Below are positions 1 through 8,466 of a DNA stretch of 53,091 nucleotides, one piece after another. This DNA comes from Sulfurimonas sp. (GTDB taxonomy: Bacteria > Campylobacterota > Campylobacteria > Campylobacterales > Sulfurimonadaceae). The notes beneath the pieces are model-generated. The model was not told the origin of the DNA and ran no database searches. It was given only the letters and a program-made list of their open reading frames with translations. The stretch is taken from positions 1 to 53,091 of the forward strand of contig NZ_JAQVKA010000005.1 in NCBI RefSeq assembly GCF_028694895.1, read 5' to 3'. The position numbers were made by a program, and so were the translations under genes. Positions within the stretch are counted from its first letter, which is position 1. Each line of letters starts with the position of its first letter.

Positions 1-839
1 TTTGCTTCATTTTCTTTCAAAACAGGAGTATCAAGTTTTATATTTTTCACTCTTATTTTTAAAAGTTCTTCAAGCTCTTGGCTACCTAAAAATGCTATAT
101 ATTTTTCATTGTTTTTCTCATCCAACACACTTATGGTCTTTGTTACAAAATTTATATCTCTTGGTGTAATCTTGCAAATTGCTCCAACTCTAGCTCCTGT
201 AGTCAAAGCAAGTAGTGTAAATATGTGTAGCTGCTCATCTAGCTTAGTATGATCTAGCAAAGTAAAAATCTCTTCTTTACTTAGATATCTTTCTCTTATA
301 TTATCAACTTTTAATGATTTTATTTTTTTCAATGGATTTTGAGTAGCGATATTTTTTTCGATTGCATAGTTAAAAATGGCACTCATTTCTCCCAAAATAG
401 TGTTAACAGTTTTTGGAGCAAACTCTTTTAATTTAAGAGTCTGTAATTTTTGTATCTCTTCTGATGTAATGCTTTTTATATCTTTTTTGCCCAATAATGG
501 AGATATATGCATTTCATACTTTCTTTTAGATAGTTTATTGTTACGGTTATGGTTCTCTTTTGATTTATAATGCTCTAATGCAATGCTATCAAGCGAAACT
601 ATATCTTTTTTCTTTCTCTTAAGAACAGCTGGCGGTTCTTCTCCGAGTTTTATTTTATTTATAAACTCATTTCTTTTGTTGTAAGCATATGTCTCGGTAA
701 TACCGTTTGATTTTTTACCTACCGTGAACCAAGTTTTTTTATTTTCTGCGTCTTTGTAATTGATGGAGTATGTTATATCTCCATCTGTTAGTTTATTAAG
801 ATAGACGCCTGAATATTTTTTACTTTTTATTCTTGCCAA
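1..839 (-). CDS. Tyrosine recombinase (phage/island integrase), 3' end cut off by window edge
   Basis: The minus-strand frame is open from position 848 to the left edge, giving about 280 residues of an integrase. The only usable start is TTG at 839 (first residues L-A-R-I-K-S-K-K); an in-frame TAG lies at 851-849 and there is no ATG. The N-terminal part resembles the AP2-like arm-binding region, followed by a SAM-like core-binding domain. The catalytic domain begins with T-T-G-A-R-V-G-A, which carries the first catalytic Arg. The later H-x-x-R and Tyr motifs would lie outside the window. Its position beside a tRNA-like 3' end suggests that it mobilises an island extending to the left. Family assignment is firm; the TTG start is inferred. 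Confidence 0.85.
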   Translation of the reverse strand, partial: MARIKSKKYSGVYLNKLTDGDITYSINYKDAENKKTWFTVGKKSNGITETYAYNKRNEFINKIKLGEEPPAVLKRKKKDIVSLDSIALEHYKSKENHNRNNKLSKRKYEMHISPLLGKKDIKSITSEEIQKLQTLKLKEFAPKTVNTILGEMSAIFNYAIEKNIATQNPLKKIKSLKVDNIRERYLSKEEIFTLLDHTKLDEQLHIFTLLALTTGARVGAICKITPRDINFVTKTISVLDEKNNEKYIAFLGSQELEELLKIRVKNIKLDTPVLKENEA

Positions 840-842
840 ATT

Positions 843-1198
843 GTTACCCTATTGCTACCCAAAATTTAAAAATCTATATAAAAGTATAGCGAACTTGATA
901 TAATAAAAACAAGGTTTAAATCCCTAAAATATGGGACTTTAAGAGACAATAGACAACTTTAAGAAACTTAAGGAATTCTTTTAAATAGAGTTCGAATCTC
1001 TGAGGGTCCACCACCTATTTTTTTATAACTCCTTTAATTTAAAATACTCCAATAAATTTTCAAACAACTCATACTTAATCTTATAATTTTAATATTCGTC
1101 TTTAAATTCTGTAATTTACCCTGTTTTTAGCTTGCGTTAGCGTTTTACTTTATATCTTAACGCTCTTATAATGAAGTTTTATGTAAAATTTCTCCATT
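843..1198. other. Non-coding stretch between integrase and efflux operon
   Basis: These 356 nt hold no convincing gene. Visible are the tandem near-repeat TTGTTACCC/TTGCTACCC next to the integrase start (841-859), an extended -10 box (TGATATAAT) near 895-903 pointing right, the tRNA-like end at 986-1013 and a T-tract just after it. Further right an AT-rich tract near 1165-1190 contains TATAAT and TAAAAT hexamers that may drive the gene at 1199. Confidence 0.5.
986..1013 (+). other. tRNA-like 3' end (T-arm, acceptor strand and CCA), candidate att site
   Basis: Positions 986-1002 form a 5-bp T-stem around the loop TTCGAAT. They are followed by a 7-nt acceptor strand AGGGTCC (1003-1009), discriminator A and CCA. 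No matching 5' strand GGACCCT occurs in the roughly 200 nt upstream, so this is only the 3' end of a tRNA or tmRNA. Next to an integrase this is what an attachment-site duplicate looks like. Imperfect repeats of ACTTTAAGA at 936-944 and 956-964 could be recombinase arm sites, but that is speculative. The parent tRNA cannot be named from 28 nt. Confidence 0.6.
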
Positions 1199-1498
1199 AT
1201 GAAGATGATTAAAAATAAAGCCTTAACTTTACTACTTTTTACTTTTGTTTTTTTTATGGTGCATGATTATATTGTGCAAGATCTCCATTTAGATACAAAG
1301 TGCGAACTTAGCAGTAAAGTTTGTGACAAGGCAGAAGTGCAAACCAAGATTCATGATGCCATCGATAATATCTTCAATTTCAACCTTCAACAAAACCTTT
1401 TAATAGAGACAAAAGTCTTAAGCACTCAACCTTCTAGCAGCATACTTAATCTAAGCTCAAATACAAATCCTGTTCCACAAAGACCACCGCTCTTATAA
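1199..1498 (+). CDS. Small membrane-anchored or secreted protein ahead of RND efflux operon
   Basis: This is a 99-residue protein with one hydrophobic N-terminal segment (about residues 8-24), then H-D-Y-I-V, two cysteines spaced C-E-L-S-S-K-V-C, an amphipathic middle part and a C-terminus ending Q-R-P-P-L-L. It lies 41 nt before the efflux outer-membrane gene on the same strand, so it is probably first in that operon. No clear ribosome site precedes either ATG (1199 or 1205). I do not recognise a named family with certainty. Position and composition resemble small accessory proteins such as CzcI that accompany heavy-metal efflux genes, and the Cys/His residues could bind metal. That function is inference. 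Confidence 0.6.
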   Translation: MKMIKNKALTLLLFTFVFFMVHDYIVQDLHLDTKCELSSKVCDKAEVQTKIHDAIDNIFNFNLQQNLLIETKVLSTQPSSSILNLSSNTNPVPQRPPLL

Positions 1499-1539
1499 AC
1501 TTTTTTTTATAAACTTAAAATTTTAAAAAAGGTAAAACT

Positions 1540-2721
1540 ATGAAAATAAAACTATTTTTACTCTTTTTTGTCTCTATAAATCTATATGCAAAAAATCTAA
1601 ATGAGATAACGCAAGCATTAGAGGCGAGCAAAAGAGTAACTTCAATGAAAGAGCAGACTAAATCTGATATCGCTCAAGCAGAATATCTTGGCTCTTATAA
1701 TGCCCCATATTTAGGCCTTAGCATATCTAATGCTGATGAAAGTAACGATAAAGGAGAAGAGTACTCGGTTGGTATATCCCAAGAGATAGCTCATCCTTTT
1801 GCAAGCAGTAGTAAAGTGGTGGCAGTACAAGCAAAGAGCAGAGCAATAGAGCAAGGCGCATCTTATGCTCTTGATATTTTGACTCTAGAAGTAGCTAAAA
1901 AATACCATCAAGCTTGTATATCAAAAGAGATAAGCAACTCTTTACAAAGGCTCTATGATGAACAAAATGAGAGCTTTTTTAAACTACAAAAAGCTTATGA
2001 GCTTGGAGAGATTTCAAAAAAAGAGCTACTTTTTAATAAGCTAGACTTAGCAAAGACTCAGCGTAGTGTAACAACTTACAAAAGAGCCTATATAACTGAG
2101 CTCTCAAATCTTCAAGAGATGATTGATAATCTTGATATAGAAGAGTTAGAGTGTAATGATTTGGCAAAAATCACAAAAGGGATAGAGCTAAAGAGCGTTG
2201 ATGAGCACTCTCTTATAAAAGAGATAACTTATGAACAAAACTCAGCTAAGTCTTTTTACAATGTATATAACTCAACCTTTAGCACTATCGGCTATGAACT
2301 GCTTTATGAAAAAGAGTTAGATACAACTCGCTATACATTTGGGATTAGCGTTCCACTTGACTTCTTAAGCTCAAAAACAGAGATACAAAGGGCTGAGTAT
2401 CTCCATAAAGATGTATCACTTATAGCTAAAAAAGAGTATCTAACACTAGAGATACAAAACTCTTTAAAGACGTCTGCCCTAAAACTAAAGACTCTTTATG
2501 AAGAGTTTGTTTTACTAGAAGAAAATGTTTTACCAATGAGTTTAGAGCTAAAAGATTTGGCTAAAAAATCTCTTATGGAGGGTCATAGTAGTGTTTTAGA
2601 ATATCTTGATGCTACAAGATCATACTCAAAAATATCTCTCGAGTTTCAAGAGATTAAGAAAGATTACTACAATGAGCTTTTTGAATTTTATAAAAAAGCG
2701 GATATAAAAGGAAATTTATGA
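1540..2721 (+). CDS. Outer-membrane efflux channel protein (TolC/CusC-type)
   Basis: This 393-residue protein has a signal peptide (about residues 1-17) and the long alternating helices of an outer-membrane efflux protein, with a typical late motif around L-E-Y-L-D-A-T-R-S-Y. It would form the trimeric exit duct of the tripartite pump encoded with the next two genes. A clear ribosome site (AAAGGTAAAA) precedes the ATG. The stop overlaps the next start as ATGA, which indicates translational coupling. It is a little shorter than E. coli CusC or TolC. The substrate cannot be read from this subunit. Confidence 0.85.
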   Translation: MKIKLFLLFFVSINLYAKNLNEITQALEASKRVTSMKEQTKSDIAQAEYLGSYNAPYLGLSISNADESNDKGEEYSVGISQEIAHPFASSSKVVAVQAKSRAIEQGASYALDILTLEVAKKYHQACISKEISNSLQRLYDEQNESFFKLQKAYELGEISKKELLFNKLDLAKTQRSVTTYKRAYITELSNLQEMIDNLDIEELECNDLAKITKGIELKSVDEHSLIKEITYEQNSAKSFYNVYNSTFSTIGYELLYEKELDTTRYTFGISVPLDFLSSKTEIQRAEYLHKDVSLIAKKEYLTLEIQNSLKTSALKLKTLYEEFVLLEENVLPMSLELKDLAKKSLMEGHSSVLEYLDATRSYSKISLEFQEIKKDYYNELFEFYKKADIKGNL

Positions 2722-3776
2722 AAATATTATCACTATTAACACTTGTTTATATGAGTCTTTTTGCAACTATAGAGATGAGTCAAAAACAGCAAGACGATTT
2801 GGGCATAAAAACTACAAAAGTTAAAAAAGCCACAAACATAGAGTTTGGAGCATATAACGCAAAAGTTACACTAGATGCAAAAGATATCATATCTGTTGGG
2901 CTCGCAGTTGACTCTGTTGTTGTAGATATATTTGTTACAAAGCTAACGCATGTAAAAAAATCACAAAAGCTTCTATCCGTAAAAAGTAGCGCTCTTTTAA
3001 ATCTTCAAAAGGATTATATAAACGCTCTGATTGAGAGTGAAAACTCACTTAAAAACTACCAAAGAGATGAAAAACTATATCTTGAGGGCATCATTTCTCA
3101 AAAAAATTTACTAGCTTCACAAAAAGAGAAACTAAACTCTGCGCTAAAAGTAAAGCTAAGCGAGGGTGAGCTTCTAATGAGTGGTTTTGATGGCTCATTA
3201 CTAAGAAGTGTAAGAGAGACTCATAAGCTTGTAGAGTCTATAAATATTTTAGCACCAAGAGACGGTTTAGTAGATGCGATAGCCATAAATATCGGAGAAA
3301 AAGTAGAATCAAACAGAACTATGATGAAAATCTATGCTGATGCAAAGAGGTATTTGGAGCTAAATGTGCCTATTGATATAGCAAATAAAATAGCTTTAGG
3401 AGATAGATGCTACTTTGAGAACTCTAGCGCTAAAATCGTTGCTATATCAAACATAGCAAATGAACAAACGCAGTCAGTTGCGCTTAGAGCCATTATAGAA
3501 GATGCAAAAGATGTCATGATAAATAGAGTCTATTTTGCAAAGATAAAAAAGAGTGTAGAGAACGCTTTTGAGATTGAAAAAAGTGCTTTGCTTTACGAAC
3601 AAAACAAGACTATCGTCTTTAAAAAAGTCTCAAACGGATATGAGCCTTTGGATGTTGTGATACTAAAAGAAAACACTCAGAGTTATATCATTCAAGCACC
3701 ACTAAATGAGAATGATTCCTTAGCTTCTAGTTCAACTTCTACGCTTCTTAGTGCTTTGGAGCATGCAGATGAGTGA
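2718..3776 (+). CDS. Periplasmic adaptor subunit of RND efflux pump (membrane fusion protein)
   Basis: This 352-residue protein has a short N-terminal signal segment. It shows the adaptor layout: a lipoyl/barrel-sandwich half, a helical hairpin (about residues 95-150), the second lipoyl half (A-P-R-D-G-L-V-D-A-I at about 190-200) and beta-barrel and membrane-proximal domains. It bridges the inner-membrane pump and the outer-membrane channel. It starts 4 nt inside the upstream gene and its last codons overlap the pump start. It lacks the Met-rich N-terminus of CusB, so copper or silver specificity is not supported by this subunit. Confidence 0.85.
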   Translation: MKILSLLTLVYMSLFATIEMSQKQQDDLGIKTTKVKKATNIEFGAYNAKVTLDAKDIISVGLAVDSVVVDIFVTKLTHVKKSQKLLSVKSSALLNLQKDYINALIESENSLKNYQRDEKLYLEGIISQKNLLASQKEKLNSALKVKLSEGELLMSGFDGSLLRSVRETHKLVESINILAPRDGLVDAIAINIGEKVESNRTMMKIYADAKRYLELNVPIDIANKIALGDRCYFENSSAKIVAISNIANEQTQSVALRAIIEDAKDVMINRVYFAKIKKSVENAFEIEKSALLYEQNKTIVFKKVSNGYEPLDVVILKENTQSYIIQAPLNENDSLASSSTSTLLSALEHADE

Positions 3777-6700
3777 GAGACTAATAAACTTTGCACTCTC
3801 TCAAAGGCTCTTAGTTCTCCTTGTGGCTGTGGCAGTTCTATTTTTTGGTGCATCATCAATGCTCAAACTACCAGTAGATGCATATCCTGATGTCGCTCCA
3901 ACTCAAGTAAAAATCATACTAAAGGCCTCAGGGATGACGCCCTCAGAGATGGAATCTCGTGTGATGATCCCAGTAGAGCAAAACTTACAAAGCATACCAG
4001 ACCAGAGAATAGTCCGCTCTATTGCAAAGTATGGACTTTGCGATATAACTATTGACTTTGAAGAGGGTGTTGATATCTACTGGGCAAGACAACAAGTAGC
4101 GCAAAGGCTTAGTGAAGTAAAAGATATACTCCCAGAAAATCTCACCGGAGGGCTAGCCCCAATAACGACGCCACTTGGTGAAGTTTTGATGTTTACTATC
4201 GAGTCTGACACTCTTGATTTGATGCAAAAAAGAACGCTGCTTGACTGGGTAATAAATAAAAGAATTCGCTCTATCGATGGGGTTGCAGATACCAACGCTT
4301 TGGGTGGTTATGTCAAGACTTATGAAATAACTCCTGACTTTGCAAAGATGAAACTTCACAAGATTACAATGGAGATGCTAGAGGACGCTGTTAGAAAAAA
4401 CAATAAAAACGATGGAGTAGGAAGACTCTCTGTTGGGGAGCAAAGCCTTTTTATCAGAACAGAGGGAAGACTCAAAAATCTTGATGACATCTCAACGCTT
4501 ATCATTAAAAACGAAGACTCAAGAGATGTAAGAGTTAGTGATATCGCCGAGGTAACTATAGGCTCGCTTACAAGAGGCGGTTTTGTAACAAAAGATGGCA
4601 AAGAAGAGGCTGTTCAGGGGTTGATACTATCAAGAAAAGGGGTTGATACTTCTGGAGTTTTAAAAAGGGTAAAAGCTGAACTTGCTAATATTGAAAAAGA
4701 TTTACCAGAAGGTACAACTCTAAATATCTTTTATGACCGCTCAGATTTAGTCGCAAAAGCCATACATACAGTTACAAAAGCACTTTTAGAAGCCATGGCG
4801 CTTATATTGATAGTTTTGTACCTATTTTTGGGAAGCTTTGCATCAGCTTTTAGTGTAGCGATAATCTTACCGTTTGCCGCAATGATGACCTTTATAGCTA
4901 TGAGCTACTTTGGTATCAGCGCAAATCTTATGAGCCTTGGCGGGCTTGCTATTGCTATTGGTATGCTAGTTGATGCTGGGGTTGTTATGGTTGAGAATAT
5001 AGCCGAACATTTAGAAGATGAGAAGTATAAAGATGAATCAAAACTAAGTTTAGTTATGAGCTCTGCAAAAGAGGTAGCAACACCAGTCTTTACAGGAATA
5101 CTAATCATCATCATAGTTTTTTTACCACTCTTAACGCTAGAAGGTTTAGAAGGAAAATTATTTGTTCCCGTGGCTCTTAGTATAGTTTTCGCGCTTACGT
5201 CATCTCTTATCTTAGCGCTTAGTTTTATCCCTGTTGTTAGTTTTTATGTACTAAAAAAGACTCCACATAAACCGGTAGCTTTGATGACATTTTTACAAAA
5301 AAGATATGAGAAGATACTAAGATACTCACTATCTAATCAAAAAAGCATCTTTGTAGCAGTTGGAGCTTTATGGATAGTTGCAGTTATCGCTTACATGGGT
5401 GTTGGAAAGACGTTTATGCCAACCCTTGATGAGGGAAATGTAATCATCGGTATAGAGAAAAACCCATCTATTTCGCTTAATGCAAGCCGTGATATTGACT
5501 TAAAAATACAACAAGCACTTATGCGAGAAGTTCCAGAAATCCTCTCTATTGTGGCTCGTGGTGGTAGTGATGAGATAGGACTTGATCCTATGGGATTAAA
5601 CGATACAGATACCTTTTTGGTTTTAAAGCCAAAGGATGAGTGGAGAGTTCCATCTAATGAGTGGCTTCTTGATGAGTTTAGAAGAGTTTTAGATGAGTTT
5701 GTAGGCATTGAGTATAGCTTTACTCAACCCATAGCTATGCGGGTCTCAGAGATGCTCAGTGGCTCAAGAGGGGATATAGTTGTAAATATCTATGGCGGAG
5801 ACAGTACAAAGCTCGAAGAGATAGCAAAACAAGTAGTAAAAATTGTAGAGTCCATTAGAGGGAGTAGTGATGTTTACAAAAAAGCAAACGAGGGAGTTGC
5901 TTACCTCGAGATTGAATTTAAAAATGAAGCAATGGCAAGGCATGGTGTAAGTAAAGATGAACTATCTAACTATCTAAAGGCTAGTGTTGATGGGATAGAA
6001 GTAGGGATAATCCAAGAAGAGTTAAGACGAATTCCTTTGATGATAAAGGGTGATAAAACTCTTCAAACAACTATGAGCAAAAACATGAACTTGCAGTATG
6101 TGCTCCCTAGTGGAGAGAGCATAGAGATAAATGAACTCTTAGAGTTTAAAATGACGCAAGGTCCAGTGCAGATTAATCATGAGAACTCTTTGAGAAAAAG
6201 TCTTGTGCAAACCAATGTAGTAGGGCGAGACTTAGTTAGTTTTGTTAACGAGATTAGCTCTGAAATAGACTCAAAGTTAGAACTTCCTCAAGGATATTAT
6301 ATAGACTACGCAGGAGAGTATCAAAACCAACAAAGAGCATCAAAGCGTCTATCTATAGTAATTCCTCTGAGTATTGCTCTTGTTTTTATCTTGCTTTTTG
6401 TGACATTTAAATCATCATTGCAAGCTTTATTAGTCTTGTTAAATATACCTTTTGCCCTTATTGGTGGAGTTTTTGGACTTTACTATACTGGGGAGTACAT
6501 GAGTGTGCCTGCTAGCGTTGGTTTTATTGCACTGATGGGGATTGCTGTTTTAAATGGAGTCGTGATGTTAGAGTACTTTAACAAGCTCAAAGGAACTATA
6601 CAAGACTCAAAAGAGCTTGTGATTCAAGGCTCACTTAGAAGACTCAGACCTGTTTTAATGACGGCTTCAATAGCAGCTCTAGCCCTTATCCCGATGCTAT

Positions 6701-6834
6701 TTGCAACAGGACCAGGCTCTGAGATACAAAAACCTTTAGCTATAGTTATCATAAATGGTTTAATATCATCAACCTTTTTAACTCTAGTTCTTTTGCCAAT
6801 CTTGTATCATAAATTTGTAGCAAAAAAATTTTAA
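3769..6834 (+). CDS. Inner-membrane RND efflux pump, heavy-metal (CusA/CzcA) family
   Basis: This is a proton-driven exporter of about 1021 residues with the family layout of 12 membrane helices and two large periplasmic loops. I chose ATG 3769 (M-S-E-R-L-I-N-F) because GGAG lies about 8 nt upstream and family members begin with this segment; in-frame ATGs at 3751 and 3763 would overlap the adaptor gene further. In TM4 the sequence is A-I-G-M-L-V-D-A-G-V-V-M-V-E-N: the second Asp and the Glu of the proton relay are present, but the first Asp of the D-F-G...D...E signature of Zn/Co/Cd pumps is Ala, as in CusA-like pumps. The substrate is therefore left open between monovalent and divalent metals. 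Confidence 0.9.
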   Translation: MSERLINFALSQRLLVLLVAVAVLFFGASSMLKLPVDAYPDVAPTQVKIILKASGMTPSEMESRVMIPVEQNLQSIPDQRIVRSIAKYGLCDITIDFEEGVDIYWARQQVAQRLSEVKDILPENLTGGLAPITTPLGEVLMFTIESDTLDLMQKRTLLDWVINKRIRSIDGVADTNALGGYVKTYEITPDFAKMKLHKITMEMLEDAVRKNNKNDGVGRLSVGEQSLFIRTEGRLKNLDDISTLIIKNEDSRDVRVSDIAEVTIGSLTRGGFVTKDGKEEAVQGLILSRKGVDTSGVLKRVKAELANIEKDLPEGTTLNIFYDRSDLVAKAIHTVTKALLEAMALILIVLYLFLGSFASAFSVAIILPFAAMMTFIAMSYFGISANLMSLGGLAIAIGMLVDAGVVMVENIAEHLEDEKYKDESKLSLVMSSAKEVATPVFTGILIIIIVFLPLLTLEGLEGKLFVPVALSIVFALTSSLILALSFIPVVSFYVLKKTPHKPVALMTFLQKRYEKILRYSLSNQKSIFVAVGALWIVAVIAYMGVGKTFMPTLDEGNVIIGIEKNPSISLNASRDIDLKIQQALMREVPEILSIVARGGSDEIGLDPMGLNDTDTFLVLKPKDEWRVPSNEWLLDEFRRVLDEFVGIEYSFTQPIAMRVSEMLSGSRGDIVVNIYGGDSTKLEEIAKQVVKIVESIRGSSDVYKKANEGVAYLEIEFKNEAMARHGVSKDELSNYLKASVDGIEVGIIQEELRRIPLMIKGDKTLQTTMSKNMNLQYVLPSGESIEINELLEFKMTQGPVQINHENSLRKSLVQTNVVGRDLVSFVNEISSEIDSKLELPQGYYIDYAGEYQNQQRASKRLSIVIPLSIALVFILLFVTFKSSLQALLVLLNIPFALIGGVFGLYYTGEYMSVPASVGFIALMGIAVLNGVVMLEYFNKLKGTIQDSKELVIQGSLRRLRPVLMTASIAALALIPMLFATGPGSEIQKPLAIVIINGLISSTFLTLVLLPILYHKFVAKKF

Positions 6835-6843
6835 AAGCTATGA

Positions 6844-6872
6844 GTGACTATTAACAAAAAGTTTATAGTCAC
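6844..6872 (+). terminator. Stem-loop after efflux operon
   Basis: GTGACTATTAAC (6844-6855) pairs with GTTTATAGTCAC (6861-6872) around an AAAAA loop, with one mismatch. It begins 10 nt after the pump stop codon and probably ends the efflux transcript. The T-tract that follows is weak. Confidence 0.55.
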
Positions 6873-6900
6873 TTTAGAGCGTATAAACTCTAAGAACTTT

Positions 6901-6909
6901 TGGTAAAAT
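6901..6909 (+). promoter_or_regulatory. Extended -10 box for the gene at 6944
   Basis: TGGTAAAAT fits the TGnTAnAAT form seen repeatedly in this window. It would give a leader of about 28 nt before ATG 6944. No -35 box is evident, as is usual for sigma-70 promoters in Campylobacterota. Confidence 0.45.
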
Positions 6910-6943
6910 ACGCACAACATAAAATTAATAACAAAGTAAAAAA

Positions 6944-7297
6944 ATGAAACCATCAGAAAAAAATCAAACTAGAACTAATAAGAGTAAAACAAACCAGAGC
7001 AGAACTAATCCCAGCAGAACAATTAAAAAATTTCCAAAAGATAAACCTTTAGATAGCGCTCCAAAAAATGAGGTCAAAGAGATGTTTTTTCAGTGGTTTA
7101 AAAAGCGCAATAGCGTAGGTCAGATTATGAGCAAAGAAGATGTTGTTAGCAACGTTATAGCAAAGTTAGATGCCAAGCAAAACGATGCACTAAAAAAAGC
7201 TATGGATGAACTTATAAACAACGGCTTTGTAGACGTTCAAGATGATGGACTAACACTTGTACTAACACAAAGAGGCTCTGAATTTATAAAAGACTAA
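6944..7297 (+). CDS. Hypothetical basic protein with winged-helix-like C-terminus
   Basis: The first 26 or so of 117 residues are built from repeats of the type R-T-N-x-S, rich in Lys, Arg, Asn and Thr and probably disordered. Residues 45-117 look like a small winged-helix fold (K-E-D-V-V-S-N-V-I...L-V-L-T-Q-R-G-S-E-F-I). I do not recognise a family. A basic tail plus a winged helix suggests nucleic-acid binding, but this is inference. Its stop codon overlaps the stop of the convergent ackA gene. Confidence 0.6.
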   Translation: MKPSEKNQTRTNKSKTNQSRTNPSRTIKKFPKDKPLDSAPKNEVKEMFFQWFKKRNSVGQIMSKEDVVSNVIAKLDAKQNDALKKAMDELINNGFVDVQDDGLTLVLTQRGSEFIKD

Positions 7298-8466
7298 TCC
7301 TCTCTTAGTAGAGCGTTAGCTTCTAGCGCCATCTCTAACTCTTCGTCTGTTTTTATAACAAAAAGCTCTATTTTACTTGTTTGTTTTGAGATTTTTATTA
7401 GGTTCTCTTCATTTGCCCTATCATCTAACTCTATCCCAAAAAGTTCAAGATTTTTAACTATCTTAGCCCTTATGGTAGGAGAGTTTTCACCTATTCCAGC
7501 GCAAAAAGCTATAGCATCAACTCTTCCAAGAAGTGCCATATATGAGCCTATATACTTCTTTACTCTTCTTACCATCATCTCTATAGCTATATGGGAGAGT
7601 TCATCATCTCTTTGCATTATCTCTCTTAAATCAATCTCGCCGCAAATCCCTATAAGCCCAGAGCGTTTGTTTAAAATCTCTTCTACCTCATCGGCGCTAT
7701 AACCCAACTCTTTTTGAAGATAGATAACTATTTGAGGGTCTATATCTCCGCTTCTGCTGCCCATGATAAGCCCTTCAAGTGGCGTAAATCCCATAGAGGT
7801 ATCTATACTTTTACCGTTTTGTATGGCGCATGCACTTGAGCCGTTTCCTAGATGAAGTGTTATGATATTTAGCTCATGTGGACTTTTTCGCATCAAATGG
7901 GCTACTTTTTTCATAACATAAGAGTGAGATATCCCATGAAAGCCAAATCTTCTAATATTGTGCTCTTTATAAAGCTCATAAGGTAGAGCGTAGAGATATG
8001 CTTCTTTTGGTAGGCTTGCATGAAAAGAGGTATCAAAAACTGCGATTTGAGGAACATTTGGAGCTTTTTGGAGGCTTATCAAAATACCTTCCACGTTTGC
8101 TTTGTTATGAAGTACAGAGAGTGGAATCAGCTTCTTTATTTTGTAAATCAAGTTTTCATCAATTAGAGTAGCACTCTTAAAAAAGTCACCGCCGTGAACA
8201 ACTCTATGTGCAATAGCGTCAAATGATGAGAAATCTTCTATGATTTTGTACTCTTTTAAAATGTCATCTATAAAACTTAAGCCTTTATCATGAGTGTCTA
8301 TTTTATCGTTAAACACTTTTGTCTTATCTTTGTACTTAAAAGTGGTTTTTGATGACCCCTCAGAGATTTTCTCTATATGTATATGCGCTAAAACTTCACT
8401 TTGTGGCATAAGGTAGAGTTTGAATTTTATAGATGAACTTCCAGAGTTAATAACTGCTATCTTCAT
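7294..8466 (-). CDS. ackA: Acetate kinase
   Basis: This 390-residue enzyme interconverts acetyl phosphate + ADP and acetate + ATP in the cytoplasm. Family signatures are present: N-S-G-S-S-S-I-K-F at the N-terminus, H-L-G-N-G-S-S in the phosphate-binding region, D-T-S-M-G-F-T-P-L-E-G and F-C-A-G-I-G-E-N-S in the adenosine-binding region. It follows pta with a 4-nt overlap, the classic pta-ackA operon for acetate formation and activation. Length is normal. It converges on the small gene to its left with overlapping stop codons, so no separate terminator fits between them. Confidence 0.97.
   Translation of the reverse strand: MKIAVINSGSSSIKFKLYLMPQSEVLAHIHIEKISEGSSKTTFKYKDKTKVFNDKIDTHDKGLSFIDDILKEYKIIEDFSSFDAIAHRVVHGGDFFKSATLIDENLIYKIKKLIPLSVLHNKANVEGILISLQKAPNVPQIAVFDTSFHASLPKEAYLYALPYELYKEHNIRRFGFHGISHSYVMKKVAHLMRKSPHELNIITLHLGNGSSACAIQNGKSIDTSMGFTPLEGLIMGSRSGDIDPQIVIYLQKELGYSADEVEEILNKRSGLIGICGEIDLREIMQRDDELSHIAIEMMVRRVKKYIGSYMALLGRVDAIAFCAGIGENSPTIRAKIVKNLELFGIELDDRANEENLIKISKQTSKIELFVIKTDEELEMALEANALLRED

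Noticed and set aside
934..944. GGGACTTTAAG near the tRNA-like end resembles the GGGACTTTA of the composite repeat
   Set aside because: Only nine bases match, the second arm AGTCCC is missing and the other hairpins are absent, so it is not counted as a third copy.
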